Shown: piece by piece, positions 1 to 15,000 of the stretch
Layout of the letters: each line of letters opens with the position of its first letter
Numbering within the stretch: the first letter of the stretch is position 1
DNA from: Prinia subflava
Taxonomy: Eukaryota; Chordata; Aves; Passeriformes; Cisticolidae
Direction: 5' to 3'
Assembly (NCBI RefSeq): GCF_021018805.1
Contig: NC_086251.1
Span: 42,850,767-42,914,766 of the forward strand
Length of the DNA stretch: 64,000 nucleotides
The notes under the pieces: generated by a model
The model's database searches: none
Seen by the model: only the letters and a program-made list of their open reading frames with translations
What the model was told of the DNA's origin: nothing
Program-made: the position numbers and the translations under genes

Positions 1-2430
1 GGAGTCTGGAACAGCAGCAATTCTGCTGCTAATGGTAGAAACACAAGCTGGGAGCCAACTGCGTGTCCTCAGCAGAGTTAGCAAGGTTTTTCCAGGTTGG
101 GAAGTAGGTACCAGATCAATGCAGTATAGAAAGTTTGGGTGGGGTGAGCTATCTTGTCTTACTCTGTCCCATTTCCCCTGTACCGTCCTCCCCAACAGAC
201 ACATGCACACACACTCACAGTTTGGCTGCTGTATCCACAGCCACTCAATAGATAAATACTTGGTTCCTCTGCACTGTTTATTCTTTCTCTCTGCAAAGCT
301 GTTACATCTGCAAAACTACAAAATAGATTCTAAAAGACCCCATGCTGTGTCTGCACCAGTCCTACTGTTATGAAGTGTGTTGATAAACATAGTTCTCTAT
401 ACACTGTATTTTAGAAAAGCAGATTATTTTTGGTATGGTCTTCCATTTGCTAGCATATTTTCATTGGAACAGACTATACCTGAGTCTGAGGAATCTGTGA
501 AATCTTACCCATAGGCTGAGGGCCTTGTTGTTAAGCAGCACAGTTACTGAGTTTTTCTAACACACTTGGGATCTTTTATTTAAGGAGTCAGTTTTGTGCA
601 GTTAACAACTATAACTAATACCAGAAGAAAAAGGCCACACTACAGGAATACAAAGTAGTTGTATAGCTTTATCAAATGACAATGAGCTTGTTTGTTCCAG
701 TCACAGTACCATGGAAATGCAGAGAATTCCAAGCCAGAGGTCAGACAGGAAAAGTAGTCTCACTGCTGTAATTTCACTGTGATTTTCTTGTATTGATTTG
801 TGAATTTTCGTCTCCCTCCTTGGTCTTCTGTAATTTGTCCAATACTATTTGCAAACGTACATGGTTTAACCACTGTAACACTGGATTTGTGGTGCAGGAG
901 ACAGAAGACTGACAACCTAACTCGGGGGCAGTGCCAGAGCCAGGCAGTACAGCTGTGCTCTGTGGTGTCAGCCCAGTCGCTGGTTCCTGCATGCAGGCAG
1001 CATGAGTGAGGGCAAGGCACTGTTCTCTGTAGTGCTCCTGTGCTAATGTCCTTGACCTGGAGGCACTCATCGTCTCTCTGCACTACTTTGGAGAGCTCTC
1101 CCACTGCTCCTGAGAATCTGCTGTGTGATGTTTGTGGTGTTTCATTTACATCTGCAGTCGCAACTTCTCAAGCCCCTACTCATATTTTACTCTAAAAGAG
1201 TAATGAAAGGATGGACAGGATAGGAATGAGTCAATATTTCATGTGAAATCCTCTTTGTGACCTGCAGGTCACAGTCTGTGAAGGACCTCACTGTGTGTCA
1301 GCAGCTCAATGAGCACTGAAATGAGTTCCTGGAACTCTGCTGATGGTACAACTGCAGGCATGATTTAGCTGCACAGAGTTACTAGTTATACTCAAAATGA
1401 GTAGATGTAACAGTCTTATACCACTTTCAAATATTTTAGTTCTATGTAATCAGAAATATGTTCAGTAATGGTACATAGCCAAGGAATATTTCTGTTGCTA
1501 AATGTGCTGCACTTACTGCATGTATATGGAAAGTCACCAGAGCACTTTTCACAAACACTAAGTAGATATAAATAAAAGGAAAGCTGTTAAATTTAAAACT
1601 GGCAAAGTAAATGTCATGAATATGCTTGTGTTGAGTGCAAGTAAATAACAGATGTGTTGTCAAATTTATTGGCCTATATTTGTAGCAGCAGAAATTAAAT
1701 TAAACATGCACCACTGTTGTAATGTAGACAGTATTGATATTGCTAGAGGGATTTAGTCTGTGGTGTTATGTAGAAGAGAAATTCTTTCTACAAGAAAAAA
1801 TATTTATATTCACTATCTTGAATCTATCAATCCTGTCCTGACTGAGTCCACTGTGCTTTTTCTCTTTTCCCCATTACTACTCATCCCAAGTGCTTTTGAG
1901 GTAGGTTTCCTTATCCCACAGGAATGGGAACACAGTGTTGGGAGGCTGATTTGTGTGCTTACCTGTTTTTGCTGGCTCTGGCTGGAGAGAGCATCTCTCT
2001 CAAAGCTTCTCCTTTGCATCCCATTGGTGGAGAAGGCTTTTGCCCCTGGAAGTCAGTCACTTTAGTCTCTGACTCTCAGACTGTGGCACACACCAGCAAT
2101 TTGAGAGTCCATCTTTTCACGCTAATAAGTGGGCAAACATTTTCTAAGTGGCAACAACTGTGTCTGCCTTGCTAATATAAGGAGCAAAAGCTGATGCTGT
2201 CCTCTACAGAACGGGCATGTGTGCTTCAACATTGTCCCAAGGTGGTAGCAGTAAGCCTGAAGGGAAGTGCCTCCCTTCCCTGCTGCAAAAATCTGCTTTA
2301 TTTTCATGTCTCCGTGCCTGAGACCAGGATGAGTTGTCAAATGCTAATCCTACACCTTAGAGAGTTAAAAAGTCTAAGAGAAGTGGAGGGGAAAACAATC
2401 ATGAAAGTAAAACAAAGCAAAGAAATCATG
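1..2430. other. Non-coding stretch, no gene recognised
   Basis: Mixed-composition unique sequence. Several open frames of 60-115 codons occur on both strands near 32-373, 760-1104 and 1760-2175. They overlap one another in different frames and none resembles a known protein. A short inverted repeat (AGCAGCA / TGCTGCT) sits at about 13-30 and a palindrome GACCTGCAGGTC near 1259-1270. I see no recognisable transposon here. Confidence 0.6.
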
Positions 2431-3110
2431 TAAACAAATTAATTAATTGTCTGGAAGTGAAGTGTTTGTAATTTTGCCCTTGTCAAAGGGAAATTGAAGT
2501 TCATTATGCTCGCTGCCTGATTTAAAAGCTCTTTCCTGCACAGCATCACCTAGAGACAGAAAGAGAGGGGGGCCCATTTGGATGTCATGCATTGGCTGCA
2601 GCTTCAATTAAAACAGGAATTCATTACTGGAAATCTCCAGAGAGAAGTCTGTTACTTCGCTCTTCAGTATGGGGAGGAGGCTGTGTTTTCTTTTGCTGAT
2701 TCATCCATTTGTTTTAGTGTGAAGCCTTAGCTTTATACTAAAAGCATTGTTTTTTGGCTCGTGCTAGTAATAATCTTGAGACGCTGATAAAGTTAAGAGA
2801 TGTGAGACTGTATTTGGAGGCAGGTTGTGTTGGTTTCTGCTGATGTTAACTGTGCTATTTATGTGCACAGAAATAGCATAACGTGGAGGGAAGGGACTTG
2901 GAAAAATCTGTTTACCTTATGTTATGAATTCTAGTGCTGAGTGAATCTGATCATAAAATGGCAATTACATATGCACCTAATTGGAAATATTTATTATTTC
3001 AAAACATTACAGTGTATTCATTGTCATCTTTAGTTGCCAAATGCAAATGCCTATAATAAATCTGGCTATTGGTGTCTGACCGAGCCCTGGCTGTGTTGCA
3101 TTTAAGACTA
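2431..3110. promoter_or_regulatory. Candidate conserved non-coding / enhancer-like block
   Basis: AT-rich, low-repeat sequence with several words typical of developmental enhancers. AATTAATTAATT lies near 2438-2449, TCAATTAAAA near 2603, CACCTAATTGGAAA near 2975, and a perfect POU octamer ATGCAAAT at 3041-3048. All frames are closed by stops and no transposon resemblance is visible. The regulatory role is inferred from word content only; conservation cannot be judged from one sequence. It could equally be ordinary AT-rich intron. Confidence 0.22.
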
Positions 3111-6100
3111 TAAAAATGTGTAGGGAGGAGTGGGATTCCCTTTCTCTAAACTAGATAAAACAAAACTGTTATAAGGAAAAGCAAATGTTTTGGGGAAACC
3201 TTTTGACTTTAAATTTTATTTCAAAGGCTTTCCAAGTTGTCTGGGCTGGAATGCTTAACAAGTCTGCTGCAGAGAAGTGAGCTCAGGGTGTCAGCTTGCT
3301 TCATTCAGCATGTTTTATCTCTTATTCCTTCTGTTTTCCTCCTTGTAATAGGAAGCCCACTGGGGTTTTATTTTTCTATGAAGCACCCACAGATGGTTGC
3401 CTTGTCCCTTTCTTTTGTTCATTGCAAATGCGAAGACGTAGCCAAACAAGAAGAGCACAGCCCCGTTCCTGGAATTAGAAGATATTAAAGCAAATGCTTT
3501 TTCCAGAAGAAAGATGTTTGGCAGTTAGCCAACCCTTTCAGCAGGTGCAGTGTGCCTGAGGCTGAGCAACATGTACATCTCTGAAATACTGTAGCCCACT
3601 GTTTTGGACATCAAAGTGCTCCAGGGAAGGAAGAGCATGTCCGTGTATACACAGATGTATTAGTCCTCTGTGCTCAGAAATATACACTGATTAATGAGCA
3701 CTGGATCTGGGTCAAGAATTTTCTAATTGGAAATGTTAATTTCCTAAAAAAATTATCCAGGTGAGTATTTAGTTGAAAAAAAAGTGAGTAGATTCTGGAT
3801 GGAAACCTCTGTAGCCTCCTGGAGGGCACCCATTTAGCAACCTGCATGCCATCTCTTTTCCTTTCTTTTCTGGTATTTTAATGAAACTGCCTGGAGAGGT
3901 TCCTGATATATGGGATCATGTTATGTTCTTGATGGCTTGCCTGGTTCAGAACCTGGGACATGGAAAGCTATAGACTCCAAAGTTCCCAATTTCTTTGTGG
4001 GTTGTTTCTGGAGCCTTGAAGTACAAAAGGATTACATATAGCAATGCTTACAAAACACTTCTGTGTTTTATTACCCTCTAGGAAAAATGGGAAGCATATT
4101 TCATTTAGGAAGCAAAAATACTTTTTGCACCAAGAAAGTCTTTGTGTTTCTAAAGTGAAATACTTTTTAATTTTTGTAAAAATGTAGGTGATGGTGAGAT
4201 TGTGGGGTTTTTCAGTCTTTCTTTTCCCCTAACCTTAATTTTTCTCCACACAAAGATCAAATTAACTTGTCTTATGATTTCAGGGCTAAATCTAGTATAG
4301 TGGTATATTTCTTTCAAGTGAACACCTGCTGTTGAAATGCAGAATCACAAGGTGGTTTACACCATCTGAACCAGTTAGTCCCTTGGTTGTACGTCAGAGG
4401 AGCTCCAGAGAGGAGGAGTGCAGTAGCCAGGGTGCCACAGCAGAACTCTGCTCTGAGCACCTTCCTTTCCCCTCCTGTTCTGTCCCCCAGCCACTGCTGA
4501 CTTTTGGTCGTTCCTGTGCCAGAGGGCACAGAGGGCTGGGATGGAGAATGAGACGTAGTTCATACAGACAGAAAGCATAGGTGAATCTATGCTAAAGAGA
4601 CAAGTTTGTGAAGGGGTGGCATGAATGGGATTTTGAAGGTTTTTTTCCCCTCATCTAGTCAATGAACTCTGGATTTATGGTGACAGGACATTAACCAGGT
4701 TCTTCAGTGGTGATGGGAAGATGGGATTGATTAAAAGAGAGAGAATAGACAGCTTTTTTTCAGTGCAGCTTTTTACCTGATCCTTACATGTGTGTTTTCC
4801 TTTGGCATCTTTTGGGTTTTATTTTTATTTTTACTGGTATGTTCTTGGGTCTAGACTATCCTTTGCAATATTGGCACAGAACATTTGTGCCCTGACCTGT
4901 GTTCTTTTCTGCGTACAGCAGTATAAATATTTAATGACAATAACAACAGGGAACATCCTTATTCCTTGATTTTTTGGGAAATATAAAGGTAGTATTTTTA
5001 TTATTTCAGCAGATCTGTCTTTCCAAGAAGACTGCAAACAACAAATAACAATCATCTTGTCCACATTGTATAACCTGCCTTCTTCATTGCACCCTAAGCT
5101 GCACCCACCAGAAAAAAATATGGAGGAAGGGGGAGAAAGAAAAGCCAGTTTCCTAGTTTCTTCTAGTTATCATTAATGTGGCAGATGTTCACATCCATTC
5201 TGGCTCTGTCAGAACAGATTTGCTTATTTCCTGCTGTCACCAGCATTTTCAGCTTCTTAATGTTATCATACTCATCTCTCTCCCCCACCAATTACCCTGT
5301 CTGTATGTTACAGAAATTTCATTATTAACTGATGAATGCTAGTTCTAATGTTTGTGATTTCTCCAAGGTTTTTTGTTCCATTGCCTCCTACCCTATGGTA
5401 ATGTTCTGTAGGAAAACACCTTGAAGTGTGCTTCCTCCTCAGAATATGATCCAATGTGTTTCATTCTCCCACTGCCTTGTCCCATTTCAATCCAGACACG
5501 GGGACTTTGGGTCATAACAGACACCCACATCCTTCTGCTTTTAAAATCACTAAATAAATTAGTAACAAAAGTAAAACAAGATTGAGTTATGGGGATTTGA
5601 TCACAACAAAATGGCTGAAATAAGGAAGGTATGTAAAAGACAGCAAACATCAAAAGCAGCTCAAGGAAATGAGTGTTGAAGGGATTGTCGTATGAGACAT
5701 GAAGCGAGGAGTTTTTATGCTAGGAATGAAGAATTTTAGAAGACGTGGGGTCAGAAGAAGAAATAAAAGATAATTGGAAAAAGCACAATTGAGTTTGCAA
5801 TTTGATAAAAGCATAAGATGAAATTTAAACATCATTTAAGGTGGATAAAAGCTGAATAAACTTTGACTTGTGTAGGTTGGGAGCAGTCTAGGAGACAGTG
5901 TGCAGCTTTGGGTTTCTACACTTAGTAAGATATTCAGGACAGTTCTTTGACAGTGGGAAGAATTTCTTCCATGCCAGTTTTTATGTTTCAGTTGAAGGTG
6001 CCCTAACTTTATTTTTATTGGAAAGTTTGTGATGAGGCAGCACTGACTCATCTGAGCCACATGGATAATTTTATTCATTTTTATCAATAGCCCTTTAATG

Positions 6101-9000
6101 TGATGGAACTCTAATAATAAAACAAAGAGCTCATTGTCTGCCTTGAAAAGAGACCGTGAGATATTCCGTGCCTTGACAACCTTATGCTGTGGCCATAAGG
6201 TAAGACATGGGAAGCAAAGCAAATGCTTCATGTGCCCCAATCACCTCAGGATGCACAGGGACACCAAGGTGGTGACAGCCACTGTGAGAGTCAGTAGGCA
6301 GGAGGTTTTGAAGATGATAGTTCTTTGTTACTTCTATTCCTGAGTGACCCTTTGGGAACTGTATATCCTCCTTTGTAGGATATCTGTTTGGGCATCAGTG
6401 CCGGGAGAGTTCCCAATGTCCTTGAAACATTTGAATGTACTTTAGAAGCAGAGCATGTAAAGTCCAGGATCTGCAGGAAGTATCCCGAGGAAGGTGGTGT
6501 TGAGCTTGATCCAAGTACATATTCTGGACTGGTCTCCAATTAGAGCAAGATGCCTGATTAGTTCCTTGATTTTTTCGTAGAATTCTTAGCTTTTTGTATT
6601 GGTGTTTTTACTCTTGAATTCTGGAGATAGGAATGATTTATTCTCACTAAACTTAGTTCTCTCTGTAATTTTTGCCTTTTCTGGTTTTCTGCAGATTTTC
6701 TCCTGGTTTTCTCAGGTGTTTAATCCCAGTAACTATTTTGTGTCAGAGACAGGCCTTGGGTCTTCAATTAAAAAAAAAAAAAAAGCTGTTAAGGAGGGTG
6801 GAAGAAAAAGCTCATAGCAGTTGCAGAGGAGGAGGGTTACATCATGACAAAGAACAGACTTTTCTTGGAAAAGGTTGGAGAGCTGTTGGGAAAATCTTTA
6901 ACTGTAGTAAATAGTGTTTAAGTCTTGTAAATTCCTTTTGCTTTAAGAGACAGTGCTTATCCTGTATTCACCCATGTCATTGATTAATGTGTGCAAGTGG
7001 ATATCTTGGCCTTGAGACTAAAAACTGTTGGCCTGAGCACAGCTGATAAGAAGGTATATCTTGGTCATACCACATAGCTGAGATGCATTCAAGAAGAAGA
7101 AACTGGTTTTTTGGAGGCGTGTTACCATACAAGGATAATTTGAGGAATGGGATGTTCCCAAAAACAACCACCAGAGGCCCTCAAGACAACCCTACTCTGA
7201 TGTGAAGGAGTTCCGAGAAGTCATTTAATTATGTGAAAGAATTTGCAGGAATGTTTGTCATATATGTATGAGTCTGGGGAAATGCAATGAATATGTACTA
7301 GTTACATAGATATAAACTAGTCTGTTAGATAACTGCAGCATGTGATAGGAGGAGATATCCCCTGCACTCTTGGCACTGAAAATAAATTCCTGCTTTCTGA
7401 TACTACAAAGGGTGTTAGAGAGTTTTATTCCTGATTTTCTGCAACAAAAACACTTCACTACTATTTGTTGAATTAGTTCATGACTGGGAAGTTGAACATG
7501 CTAGGATAATTGTGGATAATTCTTAAAAAAATAAGCAGCAGCATTTTTACATTAGCAAGTTGGATGGCAGAATGGAAGAATATATGTAAAATGAAATAGT
7601 TGTTCTTGAGGATGCAACGTCCACATTTCTTTTTCTGGGCTAATTCTCATGTGGGGGTGAGGAGCAAATCACTGTGCATCACAGTAGTTTGGTAAGGGTG
7701 CTGTAGCTGTCTTTCAGCTCACTCTGAAGTAGGGACCACTGGGTGATTTGGTTCAAGATACACTCCTTGCACCGCTTTATTTGCTTGGCTGAACTAAAAA
7801 TTTAATGTCAAGATATGCAATAACTTCTTGATATATTTTTCTTCTCTTTTTGGTGCCTTAACCACTAGCCAACATGTATTCCTGCAGTCAGTACTCAGAA
7901 TTAGGTTGTACTGTAGAACTATTATGGATGAAAATTCTTCTTTGCAGGAGAGACTCGAGGCTTTTGTCCTTTAACCTGTGCTTTTATTCTGATTGTACTT
8001 CATGGCTTGGTCACCATACCCTACCTTGAATGAACAAAAGCACATTTCTGTATGAGACTGTAAAATTGTTTGCTGTTATAAGATTAACACCAGAGAAACT
8101 TCTTTATGCAATAGAGAGTTTCTGATCACTGGTTTAAAATTAAATGGTAAATGAAAGTACAGCTATAGCAGATGCACTTTTATACTTGGCCATTATATGA
8201 CATGCATTGTGGAGGTACTTATTCTTGTCTTTAATGCTCTGAAGAATCAATGCAACTTTATAGTGTTTATACAAAACTCTTGAGGATCATAGCCAAGGGA
8301 GAGCTGGTGAGTTGTAGAAGAAAATACAAGGTATTTGGAGACTGTTGGTGAGTTGCAATAACCTTAAGTGTCCATAAATCCCTGGATATTGTCCAACTCT
8401 GCTAGACCATTGTTTATTAAGATGCCTGAAGTTAGACTGCATAGTTATTACTGCAAGAATAATCAACAGATGTCTCAAGGTGCCCCCACGGCAAAAGGGC
8501 TGAGGGTTTAAGGTGTCAGTAGATACTCCAAGGCTGATCCATACTGTGGTAAATCTTGCAGTGACCAAGCTGTGTTTGTACAGGCTTAAAGTGGAACCTG
8601 GTTTGGGGTTTCAGGTGTAGAGGGTCACTAGGCTTGATGGTTCTCTGAGTTCAGCTTCATCTGCCTTTCTCTCAGACTTTGGACAAAGGTCAAAGACTTT
8701 GCTCATGGCAGTCTGAATATATGGGGTGAGTGTAGAAGGCAGGGGAGGGTGAAGGGAGAAAAACCAAACAACCTGGAAGGGGTGGTGATCCAAGGTGAAT
8801 TTTTCTGCTTTAGAATGAAACATGCTATTGTGTTATCTGTGGGGCCTGAGAGGTGGTACAACGGATCACAGGAGAGCTCCAAGTTGCTCAGAATTAGGAA
8901 AATAAATCCCAGTTGCCAATTCAGGCTCTGCAGATGTGACCAAGAATGACAGATAGATTTTTCTTTTCCATTAGATTTATTCTCTGATATCCAAGTTTAT
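3111..9000. other. Non-coding stretch with one A-run
   Basis: Unique AT-rich sequence with no convincing exon. A polypyrimidine tract ending in TAG at 3351 looks like a splice acceptor, and the open frame after it runs to about 3488. No donor follows and the peptide is not recognised. A 15-base A-run at 6770-6784 is a simple homopolymer. Open frames at 5836-6240 (minus), 6134-6343 and 8287-8568 (minus) lack any protein family resemblance. Confidence 0.55.
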
Positions 9001-12000
9001 CGCTCAAGCCAGAACTATTTGTCAACTTTCCTGTCAATAATCCAAACCTAAGTCATCAAGGTACACTTTTATGATTCTCTCCTAAAAAACTCCACAGGAA
9101 TATTCACACTGCTTTTGTCTCAGATTTAGCAAAAGTTCAAGAACATAGGGAGGAGGAACAGTGGTCCATTGAGTGTCCTCCAAGAAGCATTGGAGCTGAT
9201 ACATGCCATGAGGCCCAGTCTTCAGAGGCATGGCTAAGCCTAGTGTGTAGTGAGCCCTAGTACTTCCCTCACTGTGGCATCTCTTTAATGGCCATCCGTT
9301 TCAAAAAACAGAGACAAATGAGCAAGTAAGCCCAGTTGCTACTAGAGAAGATTTCATTGAAAAAATGGCTGAAATAGTTACCCCCTTGGCAAATCTTGTT
9401 CCTACAGAAATCATATTGTCCAGGCTCCGTTTTCAGCCTCAGAGCAGATGCATGTGCCCCTAGCAGAGCACAGGCACACGGGGACAGTGCTTTCACAGGG
9501 GCAGGGATGGCTGCTGGAGAACCTCTCGTAGCAGAAATGCTGGGATCATATGTGGGTGTTAATGAACAGGCAGAAACCTCTTCTTTGGCGGTTGGTACTA
9601 GAACCCCCATGGCTAAGAGCCCTGCTTATCTCTGTCATCCTAGGTTAATCCAGACCTAGCCTTTGTCTGTAAGCTAACAGCATAACAGTCTGCACTTCTA
9701 AGGGCTGCTTCCTGAACTTTACAGGTCTCAGACAATGGTGGGATTTCTTATCAATAACCGAGCATCCAGTTTTTGTGTATAGGCAAAATTTCAGTTCAAA
9801 GAAGTTGTGAGGAGAGGGGTGCAAACATGTCAACACAGACAGCACCGTCTGCACCTCACTCTGCTTTTTCCTGGTCATCTTCTTCTTTTCCCCATCCAGA
9901 TTTTGCCAGTGACTTAAGCTGCTCTGGATCTCAGAGCCCACATGTTTCACATGAAGGCTGCCTGCAGTGTGAATGAGCCTTTCTGAACCTGAGCTCATAA
10001 TTTGTCATTAGCAGCAGGTGTCACTTGTTTTCCCATTTCTATTGTCACTGAAAACCAAGAAATATGTATGTGCCTTCCCGCTACCCCCAGTGCTATGGTA
10101 AGTATTGAAGTGTCAGTCATCCTGCAGACCACCTGCCTGCTGCTGCTGGAGCCTGAGTCAAACCCCCTGAGGGTGCAGGAGGCTTGCACAGAGCTGTTTG
10201 ATGCAGAGCACCATGTGGTGAAACAGCTTTGCAAGCCGTGAAAAACAGTTCCATTGGGCTACAACTGCAGCCTCACGACATTTCGTTCTCTGCCTCTGGC
10301 ATGGTTTTGATAGGAGAGGGGAGAGGCATCAGATTTCTCAAACATCCTGTGTTAGAGATGAAGGGGTAAAAAGGGGCAAAGACGTTAGATAGTTGAAGGA
10401 TTAAGGAATATCTATATAAATAAAAATAGGGGAAAGGAAAAGGAACCACTCTGGCAAAACCAATGCAAATGTTTTGATCTGGGAGAAGTTTTCTTTCAAC
10501 TGATGTGCAAGAGGACAGCCATTAAAAATTTCTTTCAGTGAGCACTGTTTTATATTAATGGGACTGGTGGGAGTACAACATTAATGAGATGATTAATGTG
10601 GGGGGTTGAGCTTTTTGGCACTCCAGGATTATATTAACATCTTGAAGAGCGATGGAAGAATATGGAATCCTGCCACAGCTCTGGAGCTTTTCTCTCTCAG
10701 CATTCCACAGGGAAATTGATTTAGTCTTGGTCTCAGGAAGAGGGAAGTATTGAGGTGCAAGCTGTGTGCTGTGATGTTACAGGCTTTCCGGGTGGGGGTT
10801 GAAATGGATAGGAGAAATGGAATGGCTGTCTTAACATGTCCTCGAGGCACACCTCTGCTTACAAACTGTGAGTTTGTAAGCATAGCAAGTCGAAGATGGC
10901 ATTCCTCTGTACGTAGTCAGTGGGGTTACAATGGTGCAGACAGGTTGCTGGAACAAACTCAGGTTTGGTCCTCGTGTCTTTGGATCTTTGTTTCTGTTGT
11001 ACAGTTTGCATATACTACCTCTCATGCCCTCCTTGCATTCTTCCTCATCTGCCTTGGACATTGATTTATTTCGCCACCACCACCCCGTGTGACTTTTCAC
11101 CTCAACAAAGGCTCCTGGTGGAATTATTTGGCTTCAGAAAACTTACTTGTTTTTTCTTTATTTATTTACTGGAAGTCCTTTGAGTTGTCCAGGCTGGTAA
11201 TTGCCCACGTCATCTCTGTATCGATTGCTTTTACAGCTGCTGAGCTCTTATTACTGCAGCTCACTGGGGAGAGAAAGAGAAAAGTGAAAGATCCAGGTCA
11301 GCATGGTCTCAGCAATAGATGAGTCTCATCAAATCTCCTTTCTCCCAGCTGCTGAATAACAGCTTTACTAGTTTTAAATAAAACAAGAAAAGGAATGTGC
11401 AATGTGGAGAGGAGTATAGGAGGAAAAGAGACAAAATCTGGCATGTTAAGGGAAAATGAAGGTAGAATGTGGGGTCTGAGCTACCTGTAGCAGTGGGAAA
11501 AGTAAAAGATACTTGGCTGTGGGGTATGACAAAGTAACACTATGAATTGCTCTCCCACTGACAAAAACCTCTTGTTCAGGAGAGCCCCTACCATAAGAGA
11601 AAGAAAACAGTAATTGAATAACAATTATCCAGGTTACATCCTCTACAGGATGTGATAAGCTTGTTACAAGCTGCCTGCTTCTGAGACACAGTAAAATGGC
11701 CTGAGAGGCTGAGTGTTGCCATCTCTGATCATTAGACCTAAACCAGTTCTTCTTAAACAGGTATGTGTGCCTCTCTGAAATATTGGTGAATGTAGTGGCT
11801 CATGTACACACATACAAAAAAAAGTCATTTGTAGATGTCTCTTGAGCAGTGTTGCCTATATTATTGAAATAAAAAGGTCACTTGTGTCATTGGTCTTGGT
11901 AATGTTTAGCACAGTGAGAGCTAAGACAGGTTTTCATATGTGGAAATGGGTATTGCATAGTGTGGGAAAGGTGACACAGCTGCTAGAGAGGAAAGATCAC

Positions 12001-15000
12001 AGTCCCAGCATAGTTGTGTGGTAGCCAAAAGCAGCCTGTCCTCCCTGGCTGATTGATTACTGCAACCCATCTTCCTGTAACAGTGACAGCTGAGAGGGCT
12101 CTGGAGTACTGAGCCTGATGTGAACCTTTTTTAAGAGTTCTCATATAAGAATTTGTGAGAGATTGATGGCCTAGAAATCTCACCAGAGTGTATTTCCTCA
12201 GGAAGTTGTCAACATAATCTAATTTGGATTTGATCTGTCTAATCCTTTACATACTCTTTTCTCTCCTCTCTGTGGACATAGTAGCACATAAACTTGGGGT
12301 ATCTGGCTCTCACAAATCTATCTCCAGCTCTGTCCTAATACGGAAAATACTGATTTTTGTTAAGAAAAAGCAGGATGTTTCTCAAGCTTTGCTTGAAAGT
12401 TTAGTCTGTTCTTTGGTTCATCCAATTTGGCAATCACCTGTTCTCAAACCATGCATATCTCCAGAGGCAGTCCAATGGCCCAAGCATTTATGGTTGATCG
12501 AGCTGCAGAACCTGCACAGGTTGGGCACCACCACCCTTAGGCTTCGAGAGGGTAAGGGACACACTGACCTGTGAACATCCCAGGATATTTCCTTGAAAGA
12601 CAGCTGACATTAGAAACTTATGGATCTCAGTATACTTGTCAATTCAGCTCTATTTCTTGATAGTTGTCTGGGGGTTTTGTGTGGAAGAAAGTCTATTTTG
12701 GTGGGTGCTTCCTTCTGTTGGAATAGGGATAGCTTGTTCAATGTATATGTTTAACTCTTTTTTGTGAGAATGACGTTATGTTTTGAACTAAAATATGTGT
12801 ACTCCTTATTTTCCTCAGAGCAGAGAGGCAGTAGACTGTTCTTGGTGTTATACCAGTTGTCAGTATTACACGCTTCTACTTTCAGGAACCTAAAAAGTGC
12901 CTCATTCTTATCACACAGGACTTTAGTTCAGCTGCCATGTGCATGGTGAAATAATCATTTAATGATCCCTTTTTCCTCCCCTTTCTTGTCTCCAGCTGGA
13001 AGGCATACTATAGTCATTTAGATTTAGGTGGCTAAAGTCAACTCCACAAAGAAAGTGCATTACTTTAATGCTTTTCTCTTTTCTATCAGTGGAAGAAAAT
13101 GCCTTCAAATTGTGACTGGTGTGCAGTAGCCATCCTCCAAAATAGCTGTGTCACGCTGACTTCATAACTTGGAGAATAAAAACCCTGTAGCCCAGATGGC
13201 ATTGTGCAGCAGCTAGACAAAACCCAATTGCTCAAGTACTGTCTTAGTTTCTTCTTGAATTGTGCAGGAGAGAGAGTGTGGAACTGTAAATGTTGCACTG
13301 TTGTGCTACCAGGGCAGATGTCCAATAAACACTGCTGGAGCTGTTGAGAGCAATATGGGGTTATGTACAGATATAGTTTGTTTCTTGAGATCTGTGTATC
13401 TAGCTGTACTCCTGAAGTTAGGTTTTTTCCTACAGTTGTGCAAGGGGTCTTTATGCATGTTATATGAATGCACACAGCTCATCACTCTCTTCCAGATAAT
13501 GTCAGGAGAAAGAAGAGAAAGTGGGGGGGGCGGGGAGTATTGGATTTTAGCATTTTAAAAATTATACTCATTTATTCTTCCTCAGAGTTTCATCCACAAA
13601 AGCATACAAATAGAAGCAGGCAGTCAGATTCTGGCAGGATCAGAAAGCCATGCTGGTTATTTTTCCATTTGCAGTTGATATAAAGGCCTCATGTTTAAAT
13701 GACACCTCTTTTCATAGAGTGTAGTGCAAAGGAGATCCATCTGCTCTATAGAGGTGTTGCTTCAATGAGACATATGAAACGAGAACTGTTGTTCCATTCA
13801 GAAAAGGCAGCCTGTTTGGTTCCATGGTGCACAAAGGAGATGTCAAATGAAAAGTTGAATTATAAGCCTTACATAATAGGGACTATTATTCTCAAGTTTG
13901 GAATGTAATTTAGTAGCAAAAGCTGTAACGGGTGTTCTTTTGACACAGTCTTCTCCTAGGATATTCTTGGACTGCACAAAAGTCATGGGATTTGGAACTA
14001 CCCACTATTTGCAAGATTTATTTGTGATGAAAGCAAAGGTTTTACAAAGTTTGGTGTTAAAGGCACATACTGTACAGCATGGGAGGTATCATATTGTGGT
14101 GTTCTTATATTGACTTGAATAGACTTTGAGATATAATTCTCCAGCCAAAGCTGCTTCCTGCAGTATTCCCTTCCTCTGTTGTGGACAACTGCTAGAAGTG
14201 AAACTGGCTCTGGTGAGGTAATGCACACTCTGATGTGAGTGGATGGACTGAAAGTGCTTTGCTGTGTGAAACACCAATTGAGACCTGAGTGTTTCCATGT
14301 CTCATTGCACTATTTCATTTGCATATATGCCACTGATAATTTGCAGGAATGTAAGCATTAGGAAGTCTAGAAAGCCAGCTGTTCAGCAGACACTTCTGCT
14401 GTATTTTAGTTTGAACATAGTATCCAGCCTAAACCAAAACTGCAATGAAACCTTTTAGGTGGGAAAAAATCCATAGCTTATAGGGGAGGAGGGATGTAAG
14501 CTGCATGCCTCTGCAGCTACTGATATTTTGTTCTTGTTGTTTGTTTGGGTTTTTTTAATTAACTTGGAAGGGCAGCATGTGACATAAATGGATGACAGGT
14601 TTTAAATGGGAAACATACATTTTTGTATATATTTGTGGTTTGTCTAGTGCCTTTGCAACCAGGAAACAAACAGTTTCAGAATCCTGGTCTTAGAATGTTC
14701 AATCTGTCCCTGAATTTGCTGGTCCTGCTATGCAACACTCATGTGTCCATCCCCAGGTTCTTTCTTCTTTCCTTACAGTCTCAAATATATTTAGTAGGAT
14801 TTGCTACATAAAACAGACATTTGTGTGCTTGGGAGAAGATTTTCTTACATTAAGGTAATGTATTAAGTCTGAAAATGGTAATTTTTCTAAACTAAAACAG
14901 CAACTTAGAAGCTCATCTCCCAGATTTGTTGTAAGCAAAGACTGAGGAAAACAAGTCATTACATGAAAAACCTGAGATCTGCAGCCAGTTTTCAGTCTCA

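Noticed and set aside
3352..3488. Coding exon after a strong polypyrimidine tract and TAG
   Set aside because: No donor follows before the stop, two frames are equally open, and neither peptide is recognised.
13391..13416. miR-9-like word TATCTAGCTGTA
   Set aside because: Only a partial match and no hairpin partner was seen around it.
13523..13535. G-quadruplex or CpG island at the G-run
   Set aside because: A single G-run with one C interruption; no four-tract arrangement and only one CpG.
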